Source: Polyrhizophydium stewartii (taxonomy: Eukaryota > Chytridiomycota > Chytridiomycetes > Rhizophydiales). Taken from it: a stretch of DNA of 18,732 nt. Below are positions 10,659 to 18,240 of the stretch, piece by piece. Location: NCBI GenBank assembly GCA_027604665.1, contig JADGIZ010000232.1, positions 1 to 18,732 of the forward strand, in the 5' to 3' direction. Position 1 is the first letter of the stretch. Every line of letters begins with the position of its first letter. The position numbers and the translations under genes were made by a program. Under the pieces are notes generated by a model. The model did no database searches and had not been told where the DNA came from. It was given only the letters and a program-made list of their open reading frames with translations.

Positions 10659-10895
10659 CACCGCCACTTCCATGCATCGGTCGTCATTTCAGGTCTCGTT
10701 CATTCTGATGCAAATGCAGGCGTGTGCAACCAATGGCAGTCTCGATGGCGCGACAAATGCGTGCATGCTACAAAGGAAGCCGCGCTGCGCTTCCCGAATG
10801 CGAGATGTGGATGAGGGAAAGTCGAGTCATGAAAGTGCCGAGATGGGCTTGCGTGCGACAGGCAGTCGGTGAAGCCTTGGCTGCGTGTGCGGAGC
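10659..10895 (+). repeat. Inverted repeat arm R1-A (3' flank of paralog A)
   Basis: These 237 bases match the reverse complement of 17433-17669 at equal length. By eye there are five substitutions, all in the last 45 or so bases nearest paralog A; the first 190 or so bases are identical. The arm starts 47 bases after the paralog A stop. Confidence 0.9.
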
Positions 10896-10941
10896 CGTGT
10901 CGGCGACGCCTGGAAGTCCTGATCTCGGCGACTGTGCGAAC

Positions 10942-12081
10942 TCAGGCAGTTGCATCAGCACGCACATCCTGCGGCTGGCTGCCGGCGTCGGCGGCAGGAG
11001 CACTGGCAGCGGCAGCAGCGCCGGCATCCGAGGCGGCGCGCTGAGTGTCGGCTGTCTCACGCGAGGCGGCCGCCTCGTCTCGTTCACTGCGGCGGGATCT
11101 GCCGTGGTGGTGGCTGGAATCATGACCGCCAAAGAAGCCGTGCGGATGGCCAAAGAAGCCGTGCGGGTGGCCAAAGCCGTGATGGCCGCGGCGGCCGAAC
11201 CCGCGTCCGTGCTGCGATGGGCCAGGGCCACCGAGATGCTCGTCGTCATTGCCATGAGCATCGGGCGTCGAGCGTGGCTTGCTGTCGTGCTTGCGCTCGC
11301 GCTTGCACATGCGCTCGTGCTTGCTCTTGCGCTCATGCTTAACCTTGCGCTCGCGCTTCTCGTTGTCACTTGAAGATGACGACGATGACGACGACGACGA
11401 CGACGACGACGACGTCCATCCGTCGTCGTGGGCAGAGAATGCAGGATAACCCCACGGGCCAAAGCCAGGGTGGCCGTGGCGGCTGTGGCGACCGTGGCGA
11501 CCTCGGTGACCGTGATGGTGCGGCTTGGAGCCATTGCCGTCATCGGCCGACGAAGCGGCAGCAGGGTGCTGCCAGGCATCGTTCGCAAACGGGCGGCTGA
11601 ACTCGAAGCCCGTTGGCGGCGCATATGGCGGCGGCGGAGCGTAAGAGGGCGGCGGCGGCGGCGGCGGGTGATGTGCGAAGCCGTATCCCGAGAAGAAGAA
11701 CGGTGGAGGGGCCGGCGGGAAGCCCAGGCCTGCAAAGCGAGGGTCGAAGCCGCCGTGGTGATGGCCGTGGTCGTGATGGTGGCCGTGGCGGCGGCCAAAG
11801 CCGCCAGCGAAGCCGCCGCGCATAGGATGGCCGAAGCCGCGACGACAGCCAAAGCCGCGAGGGCCGTGACCAAAGCCGTGGCCGAAGCCGTGGTGCGACG
11901 GGAAACCGTGGTGCGGAGGGAAGCCGTGCATCGGGGGGTGCGGGTGCGCAGCACCGCCGTGGCGGGCGAGATGCTCGATGTATGCGTCCTCTGAGCCGAA
12001 CATGTCCTCGAACATGGCGGCCTCGGCAGAGGCCAGGACTTCCGGGTCGAGCTGCTGACGGGCGAAGCGGCAGTGGGCCAT
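10942..12081 (-). CDS. His/Gly/Pro/Ser-rich disordered protein, paralog A
   Basis: An intronless gene of 379 residues with no family I recognise. Residues 1-42 are ordinary and probably helical (LDPEVLASAEAAMFEDMFGS, EDAYIEHLAR). Residues 43-125 are rich in His, Gly, Phe and Arg (GFPSHHGFGHGFGHG, HGHHHDHGHHHGG). Residues 126-157 are Pro/Tyr-rich (PYAPPTGFEF). His/Arg repeats follow at 185-215, then an uninterrupted run of 15 Ser (224-238) ending in an acidic DNE. A strongly basic block comes next (KRERKVKHERKSKHERMCKR), then GFGHPHGFF repeats and an Ala-rich tail. There is no signal peptide or membrane segment. Composition suggests an intrinsically disordered protein, perhaps metal-binding or condensate-forming; that is inference. 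The chosen ATG lies 90 bases after a TATA box; an upstream in-frame extension would run through that box. The inverted paralog B is at 16850-17446. Confidence 0.75.
   Translation of the reverse strand: MAHCRFARQQLDPEVLASAEAAMFEDMFGSEDAYIEHLARHGGAAHPHPPMHGFPPHHGFPSHHGFGHGFGHGPRGFGCRRGFGHPMRGGFAGGFGRRHGHHHDHGHHHGGFDPRFAGLGFPPAPPPFFFSGYGFAHHPPPPPPPSYAPPPPYAPPTGFEFSRPFANDAWQHPAAASSADDGNGSKPHHHGHRGRHGRHSRHGHPGFGPWGYPAFSAHDDGWTSSSSSSSSSSSSSSSDNEKRERKVKHERKSKHERMCKRERKHDSKPRSTPDAHGNDDEHLGGPGPSQHGRGFGRRGHHGFGHPHGFFGHPHGFFGGHDSSHHHGRSRRSERDEAAASRETADTQRAASDAGAAAAASAPAADAGSQPQDVRADATA
11380..11415 (-). repeat. Trinucleotide repeat encoding poly-Ser
   Basis: A run of GTC/ATC triplets, read as Ser codons (TCG, TCA, TCT) on the minus strand, codes for the Ser tract of paralog A. 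The paralog B deletion junction falls in this same repeat. Confidence 0.75.
11401..11638 (+). repeat. Inverted repeat arm R2-A (coding)
   Basis: This matches the reverse complement of 17189-17431. By eye the differences are one six-base insertion in copy B and three substitutions. It codes for residues from about YAPPTGFEF to the start of the Ser run. Outside this arm the two proteins are only loosely similar. Confidence 0.88.
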
Positions 12082-12535
12082 GGCTGGTTGCTGGATTGGC
12101 GGGCGAGGGGCTTGCTTGCGTGCTGTGGTGGGCTGCGGTGATGCGGGGCAGTGAGCGGCGAGGCCCGCGCCTTTTATATTCGTTGGCGTGCGGCGCAGCG
12201 GCGCGGAGGTTCGCGCCAATCGGCGCTCGACAAGTCACGGCCGGAGAAACCTCGCGCCACCGTCGCACGCCATTCGCCAGCGCGACAATTCGCCGATGCA
12301 ACGGCCAATCGGGCGCTGCTGCGCCGCACGGCCGAGGCGTGAGCTGGATGATTCTCCGCGGCGGCCGCGGATGTTTACGGCGACACGCACCAATCGGATG
12401 TTTCGCAAATGAGCTGTCGGCGTGGCAGAGAACGATTGGCCTGCTGTCCGCGGCCGCGGGCATCGGCCGGCGGAATGCTACAGAACGTCGGCGCGCGACC
12501 TCGGCGGCTGCGAGAGTCGCAGGGTTTATTTGACG
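12082..12535 (-). promoter_or_regulatory. Promoter region of paralog A with TATA box and CCAAT motifs
   Basis: TATAAAAG lies at 12171-12178 (minus strand), 90 bases before the ATG. CCAATCGG occurs three times on the plus strand, beginning at 12216, 12305 and 12390, so the gaps are 89 and 85 bases; an ATTGG is at 12435. The element at 12346-12373, with two CCGCGG palindromes three bases apart and a GAGAA(T/C)CATC tail, recurs upstream of paralog B (16599-16625). The end of the CLF1 transcript also lies here. Confidence 0.6.
12525..12530 (-). terminator. Poly(A) signal of CLF1
   Basis: AATAAA on the minus strand, six bases after the CLF1 stop codon. The spacing is like that of the CDC27 signal. 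Confidence 0.6.
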
Positions 12536-15337
12536 TTACGTGTTGGAGTCTGAGCTGCCTGGGCTTCCAGCTTCTTGCGCACCTCGCGCCTGGGGCGACT
12601 TGCGGCCTTCTGCGCCGTTGGGTTGATCAGCCTCTTCCTCGCTGCCGCTGCCGCTGCCGCTGTCGTCGTCGTCGTCGCCGCCGCCGCCACCGGTGTTGTC
12701 GTCGTTGTGGTCGTCGTCGTCGTCGTCGTCATCATCATCGTCGTCGTCATCGTCGTCATCGTCGTCACCGTCGTCGTTGGCGCCGGCGTTGGCCATCTTC
12801 ATCTTCCATTGGTGCGCGAGCGCCAGCAGCTTGAAGTTGGGCTTTTCCTCTTCGTCGTCGGGGAAGATGTAGTCGTAGTACTCTTCCCAGCCCGCGGGAG
12901 CACCCTGCTCGTCCTGGATGCGGCGGCGCTTCTTGACAGGCCTGGGCATCTTGCTCTGGACCGCCTTGACCGAGGAAACGTCGCCGTGCGCTCGCTCAAA
13001 CTTCAGCCATGCCTCGAGAAGCAGCACGCGCTCCTCCTTTGTCGCCGTCTTGCGCAGGCGTGTGTTGCACTCGGCGAAGCGCTCGCGTGCGCACTTGGCG
13101 CGGGCCTCGGCGTCGCCGTTGTCGAGAGCCATCATTTCAAAGTTGGCCGAGCTGATCTGGACCTACATGCAGTCGCAACGGGGTCAGCATCGACGGCGTA
13201 TCAAGGGGAAACCAGTTCAACAAGGTCGCACCTTGACATGGTCGGTGAGCTGCTGAAGACGACTGTACAGGTCGCGCGCGCGTTCCCACTGTTCCTCGTT
13301 GATCTCAAAGTCAATGTATGCCTTCCACAGGACCTCGGGCATGTCCAGCGCAGGCTGCGCGACAGCAATCTCAAAGATGGCGCGCGAACGCTCAGGATCA
13401 AGCAGCATCGTCTCGAGCTCGGCAAACTTGATCCACGCATAGCAGTTTGCCGGGTTCCACTCGAGGTACTTTTCGTACAGCTTGCGCGCGCGGTCAAAGT
13501 CCTTGAGCTCAAGTTCGAGCTCAATGTATCCCTTGAAGAGCCTTTCCTTTGGGCAGCGGCCGATGGCCTGCCCGAGCGTCTTGCGCGCCTTGGAGATGTC
13601 GCGCTGCCGGATGAGAAAGTGTGCGTAGAGCAGCCAAACCTTGGCAAACGAGAACTTTTTGTGCGGAATGATACTCAAGCAGTTGGCGTACACTTGCGCG
13701 GCGCGGCCAGCGTCCTGCCAACGACGCATGCGTGAGCTTGGCTGCAGGCATCAGATGCAGAGCAATGGCGAATGGCCCGCACCTTGGCCTCGAGCTCCTC
13801 CCACACGGCGTAAAACAGCCACAAGTAGATGTATCTCCGCCAGAAGCGCTTCTCTTCAACGGGCGGGATTTGGGCAATCGCGCGCTCGTACACGTCGCGG
13901 ATCCGTTCGTGCCGGCCAGTCGACTCCTCGAGTCGCACATAGTCGAACCATGTGTCGTAGTTGTGTGGCGACTCGGACAGAATCTGCGGCTCAGAGCGTC
14001 AACAACGCTCAAAAAGCCACGCAGAAAGTGCAGCACATGCGTGACGCACGTCCTCGTACTTGATGCGCCGCTTGGAAATGATGACGTCCTCGATGCCGTC
14101 CTTGCCGCCGTGCTGCTTCTCAAACTGCGTGTACGCGTTGTAGAGGTTCTCCTTTTGCCCCTCTGGCAGCTTGTCTAGCGCGTACTTGTAAATGACGCGC
14201 GCACGCTCGGGCTCCTTGTTGCGCGTCTCGAACTTGGCAAACGAGATGAAGACGTTCTGGTCAATAAACTCCTCGCCAAGCGTCGAGATGCATTGCTCGT
14301 AGATCTCGCGCGCCATGTCTGCACGGAAAGAGCATGTGTGGTGAGTGTGGGCCTGGGACAGCGTGCGCCGAGTGAACGCACCGATCTTGCCGTTCTGCTC
14401 CTCAAACCTTGCCCACTTGATCCAGTTCTTGGGCTGCGGAGCAAGGCTGACGAAGCGCTTGAACACGCCGCGCGCACGCTCAAATTCGTGGTATCTGCGA
14501 CGTGAATGCACGCATAGTCGTCAGGAACCACAGCAAGGGTATCCACAGCGAGACTGGCGCAGCGCACCTCATCTCGAACTTGACAAACGCCATCCACGCC
14601 TCCTCGGACGGCTCCCACTCCATCCAGCGTTCAAAGACCTGGCGGGCTCCAGGAACGTTGTCCAGAAGCTCCTCCATGTACGTGTACTTGTACCAGAAGA
14701 GATCGACTCGCGGCAGGATCGCGACGACACGGTCGAGCACGTTGCGAGCACGGTTGACGTTCTTGTGCTTCATCTCCATCTCGGCGTACTTGAGCCACAG
14801 CGTCTGATTGCGCGGCTCCACGTCCAGCGAGCGCTCAAAGACGGAGCGCGCACTGTGTTTCGGCGCAGCCGTCAGCACACGGACGTCGATGGCCGGGCGC
14901 TGGCCGGCAGCCTGAACGCGGCGTCGACGCACCGCTCGAGCTCGTCCTGCGACTCCTCCCAAGCGGCGTACTTGAGCCATGCGCCGATGGCCGTGCGGTT
15001 GCGGCGGATGGCATCCTCGAACTGCTTGCGCTTGGTGAGGCGGTAGTCGTCGAGCTCCTCCTTGTCGGTGACTCGCTGCTTCGGCGGGACAGTGGGCTTC
15101 TCGCGCGAGGCCTCGGACTCCTTGAGCAGCTGCTCGGCCGTGATCTGGACCGGCGCCGGGTTCTTGTTCTTGACCTGCTCGCGCGGGCGGCCGGTGTCAG
15201 CACAGGCACAGCGGCGACAGACGCCGGGCGTACGCGGTTGCGCGCTCGCTGTACAGCGGAGGCGCGCAGGCCCCGCACGCGCCGCGGCGTCGGACGGCCA
15301 GACGCACCTTGGATGGCCGGGGCTGTCGCTCGCTCAT
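12536..15337 (-). CDS. CLF1: Pre-mRNA splicing factor CLF1/CRNKL1 (crooked-neck, HAT repeats)
   Basis: Eight exons: 15337-15308, 15174-14933, 14852-14568, 14494-14382, 14318-14050, 13983-13783, 13714-13232, 13162-12536; total 749 residues. Clf1/Crooked neck is a HAT-repeat scaffold of the Prp19-associated complex and is needed to form the active spliceosome. Signatures in order: [80 protein letters not shown], then [64 protein letters not shown] and [19 protein letters not shown] repeats fill residues 60-640. The tail carries an exceptional acidic run of about 19 Asp, then Gly and Ser-Gly repeats and EEEAD. All seven introns begin GTGCG. The first exon codes for only ten residues; its ATG is the one that splices in phase. 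The gene is divergent from TOPORS. Confidence 0.94.
12660..12775 (-). repeat. Trinucleotide repeats encoding poly-Asp and Gly/Asp tracts of CLF1
   Basis: Mixed GTC/ATC triplets (GAC/GAT on the coding strand) encode the Asp runs, interrupted by a run of Gly codons. The mixture of the two codons shows the tract is not a pure, freshly expanded repeat. Confidence 0.8.
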
Positions 15338-15424
15338 GGTCGGCGCTGCTGAGGCAAGGCGTTCTTTACCGAAAATTGCCAAACGAATCCAGCGGCGCCC
15401 AATCAGCGCGCCGCGACGCAGCCG
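15338..15424. promoter_or_regulatory. Bidirectional promoter of CLF1 and TOPORS
   Basis: Only 87 bases separate the two divergent ATGs, so 5' UTRs and core promoters must share this segment. It holds a CCAATCAG box at 15399-15406 and an A/T-richer stretch near 15368-15385, but no clear TATA box. Confidence 0.6.
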
Positions 15425-16477
15425 ATGGAGGTCGGCGACAGCGACAGCGACAGCGACGGCAGCCGCTCGGTCGGCGGCGGCGGCGGCGGCGACGCCAGTG
15501 TAGCTTCGCCGGAGCTGGCTGATGCGGGCAGCGCCGCCGGCGAGGCCCAAAGCGTGGCGCACCACTGTCCTATTTGCCTCGCCGACATCGACGACCTCGC
15601 CCGCCTGGCGACCTGCATGCGTGCGTGGAGCCATGGCGTGCCTCCCGGCCGGCCGACGCCCGCTGACCGTCCGCACCAGACGCCTTTTGCTTCGCCTGCA
15701 TCGGCAGGTGGGCCGACTGCTCGCGCCAGTGCCCGCTCTGCAAGCGGCCCTTTGCCGCTGCCCTGCACCACATCCGCAGCGAGGCAGACTTTGATGAGTA
15801 TGTCTTCCCAGAGCTTCGTCGAGCCGAGGCCACGAAGCCCGTGCCACGGGATGCTCCGGGACCGCTGCGACCCCGCCGCACCACCAGGGCCGCAGGCGGC
15901 CCGGTGCCGGCGCGATCGCATCGCCGTGCGCGTCCTGCCTTTGGCGAGCCCGCAAGCCTGCGCACTGCCGAGGCAGCCCGCGACGAAGCGCTTGCTCGCC
16001 GCCGGTTGGTGTACTTGCGTGGCACACGAGCCATGCACCGAGCGTTGTCGGCGCAGGCCAAGGTGCGCGAGTTTGGTGGGATCCAGATTGCCGTGCAACG
16101 CAGATGATTGCTCGGCAGGCCTGACCCGAGATCTGCAGCGCCGGCCTTCTTCAGAGCGCAGCCGGCAGCGCTGGAGCGCCTCGTCCCATGGATCCGGCGA
16201 GACCTTCAAGCGCTGCTTCACATGAGCGACGTCGAGATCGTCAAGGATATCGTTGTGTCGGTGCTGAAAAGGTGATTCGCGCTCATATCGATTGGCGCGC
16301 TGCTCAGGCTGACGCCCGGTCAGGCACGAGCCCCGGAGTGACGAGGCAATCAAGGCCTTGTCCGACTTCCTCGGCGAGAACGCAGAGCACTTTCTGCATG
16401 AGCTCGTTTGCTTTGCGTCTTCGCCATTCAACATTCCGGCGTACGATGCAGCGGTGCAGTACCCAAGCATTCGCTGA
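15425..16477 (+). CDS. TOPORS: TOPORS-like RING E3 ubiquitin ligase
   Basis: Four exons, 15425-15620, 15680-16075, 16139-16271 and 16324-16477, encode 292 residues. A C3HC4 RING occupies residues 48-86 with ligands C48, C51, C64, H66, C69, C72, C83 and C86; an intron splits the His66 codon. The RING is followed by FAAALHHIRSEADFDEYV, closely like the segment after the RING of TOPORS. The C-terminal third has AFFRAQPAALERLVPWIRRD, VKDIVVSVLKRHEPRSDEAI and HFLHELVCFASSPFNIPAYD, which align to the conserved TOPORS domain after the RING. Animal TOPORS binds topoisomerase I and p53 and can ligate both ubiquitin and SUMO. This version lacks the long Arg/Ser and SUMO-interaction C-terminus of the animal protein. 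The N-terminus is an acidic Asp-Ser repeat with a run of six Gly. The donor at 16076 (GTGGGA) was chosen because it alone keeps phase with the conserved third exon. Confidence 0.88.
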
Positions 16478-16849
16478 CCGATTGCGACTCTCCAGCACAT
16501 GTCGCAATCGCATGCCGGAGCCCTGCAGCCCTCCGCCGACCGCCGGCCAGCCGCTCGCTGCCGCAGCGGTCAGAAGGTGGTGGCCCACCCGCAGAAGGCA
16601 TCCGCGGCCGCCGCGGAGAACCATCGGCCTCATGCCGCGGCCGCATCGGCGAGTTGCCGCGAGTCCCAGTCGCGTGCGGCGTGGCGCGCGGTTTCACCGG
16701 AGATGCTGGCAGCACGCCGAGCGGGGTGACGACTATAAATAAACCACCCATCGCACCTCACTTTCCTGCATCGCCGCTCACCGCGCAGGCATACCCTCAC
16801 CTTAACCACTGCATAAAAGCCAGTGCTTGCTCCACCCCAGCGACCAACC
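16478..16849 (+). promoter_or_regulatory. Promoter region of paralog B
   Basis: TATAAATA lies at 16734-16741, 109 bases before the ATG; a weaker CATAAAAG is at 16812. The block at 16599-16720 resembles the promoter of paralog A: the CCGCGG-CCG-CCGCGG element at 16599-16625, then GCATCGGCGAGTTG, then GTGCGGCGTGGCGCG and GGTTTCACCGG, in the same order as in A. The CCAATCGG boxes of A appear lost (CCATCGG at 16621). Confidence 0.55.
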
Positions 16850-17446
16850 ATGAGCTCGCCGCTCCACGACTTCCAAGGCCTTTGCCATACTCGCCGTGGC
16901 TTTGGCTGCCGGCGTGGCCAGGGTCACCCGCTGAGTGGCGGCTTCCCTTGCGACTTTGGCCGCTGCCACAGCCGTCGCCATGGCCGCTTCGATTGCCACT
17001 CCGCAGGCCCCCACTTCTTGCCTGTGCCTCTGCCGTTCATTTTAGGAAGCCGCTTCGCCAAACACCCGCCGCCACCGCCGCCAAAGGCTCCACACACGCC
17101 ATTGCACCAATATGCCACAGAACCAGCTCATATGCCTCTTCAATCGGATGCTCCACCGCCTCCATACAAACCACAACCTCAATACACCCCGCCGCCGCCA
17201 TATGCGCCGCCAACGAGCTTCGAGTTCAGCCGCCCGTTTGCGAACGATGCCTGGCAGCACCCTGCTGCCGCTTCGTCGGCCGATGACGGCAATGGCTCCA
17301 AGCCGCACCACCACGGTCACCGAGGTCGCCACGGTCGCCACAGCCGCCACGGCCACCCTGGCTTTGGCCCGTGGGGTCATCCTGCATTCTCCTTCTTTGC
17401 CCACGACGACGGATGGACGTCGTCGTCGTCGACTCCGCACACGTAG
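16850..17446 (+). CDS. Truncated inverted paralog B of the His/Pro-rich protein
   Basis: An open frame of 198 residues, intronless like paralog A. The first half (RRGFGCRRGQGHPLSGGF, then KHPPPPPPKAP and Pro/Gln/Tyr-rich repeats) resembles A only loosely. From about residue 114 (PPPPYAPPTSFEFSRPF) to DDGWTSSSS it is nearly identical to A at the DNA level. It then ends in TPHT and a TAG lying inside what is 3' flank in A. Compared with A it lacks the 42-residue N-terminal region, most of the Ser run, the basic block, the GFGHPHGFF repeats and the Ala-rich tail: about 500 bases were lost between the Ser codons and the 3' flank. A TATA box, ATG and intact frame suggest it may still be expressed. 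It could also be a decaying copy. Confidence 0.6.
   Translation: MSSPLHDFQGLCHTRRGFGCRRGQGHPLSGGFPCDFGRCHSRRHGRFDCHSAGPHFLPVPLPFILGSRFAKHPPPPPPKAPHTPLHQYATEPAHMPLQSDAPPPPYKPQPQYTPPPPYAPPTSFEFSRPFANDAWQHPAAASSADDGNGSKPHHHGHRGRHGRHSRHGHPGFGPWGHPAFSFFAHDDGWTSSSSTPHT
17189..17431 (-). repeat. Inverted repeat arm R2-B (coding)
   Basis: Partner of 11401-11638 in inverted orientation. It ends at four Ser codons, where paralog B is joined directly to arm R1-B. Confidence 0.88.
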
Positions 17447-17669
17447 CCAAGGCTTCGCCGACTGCTTGTCGCACACAAGCCAATCTCGGCACTTTCATGA
17501 CTCGACTTTCCCTCATCCACATCTCGCATTCGGGAAGCGCAGCGCGGCTTCCTTTGTAGCATGCACGCATTTGTCGCGCCATCGAGACTGCCATTGGTTG
17601 CACACGCCTGCATTTGCATCAGAATGAACGAGACCTGAAATGACGACCGATGCATGGAAGTGGCGGTGG
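17433..17669 (-). repeat. Inverted repeat arm R1-B (end and 3' flank of paralog B)
   Basis: Partner of 10659-10895. The outer 190 or so bases are identical by eye. The paralog B stop TAG (17444-17446) is one of the five substituted sites; the matching A sequence reads CAG. Confidence 0.9.
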
Positions 17670-18240
17670 TGGTGATCAGTGAGGCTTCTGAACCAAGACC
17701 GACTGATCTCAGATGCACTCCAGAGCGAGCAATGTGCGCGAGTGTGCATGCATCTCGGATAGAACCGCGCCGCCGGTTCATGTTGGCATCTCGAGTTTGA
17801 CAAAGTCACAGATGTGGCCTGTGGTGCAACCAGCAGTGGCGTCTGCCGCCGCCCATCGCAGCAGCGTCTCCAGATGTCGAGATCGAGTCGAAGCGCAGCC
17901 TGGCTGCAGTGGCAGCGGGTCGCCTTGGAGGCATCTCGCTGTCGGCTGACAGGCATGAGACGCCACTGACTCCACAATGGACGGCATCTCCGGATGCGCC
18001 GATGCATTGTGCCGCTCCGCTGCATGACCCACGCCCTGCTGCATGCGGCAGCGCCGCCAAGTGCCGAGAATCGGCTTTCCGACAACGAAGTCGGTGGTGC
18101 CCAAGGCGCCAATGTGATTCCGCTCTCGCTCTGGTCAAGACGCTGCTTGCTGATCACACACTGCACAACGACAAACACCCAGCATTCGCCTTTCATTGCA
18201 CAATCAGTGTGGCCTTGCGCAACCGCCTCTCAGCCACCTC
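17670..18240. other. Intergenic stretch, no gene recognised
   Basis: This lies between the repeat arm and the kinase stop codon. A minus-strand frame stays open through most of it (17513-18196), but it also runs through the noncoding repeat arm and has no recognisable domain, so I do not call it a gene. I see no RNA gene or AATAAA signal. Confidence 0.45.

Noticed and set aside
10432..10872. Open frame in repeat arm R1, also open in the copy at 17377-17781
   Set aside because: Other frames are equally open and the arms are nearly identical, so shared openness is not evidence of coding.
10827..11954. Minus-strand frame of 375 codons overlapping paralog A in another phase
   Set aside because: It is a shifted reading of the same repeats (Thr/Ala/Arg-rich), has no homology, and is not kept in paralog B.
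12575..13735. Plus-strand frame of 386 codons with Val/Ala runs resembling membrane segments
   Set aside because: It is antisense to CLF1 exons; the Val runs are the complement of the Asp codon repeat.
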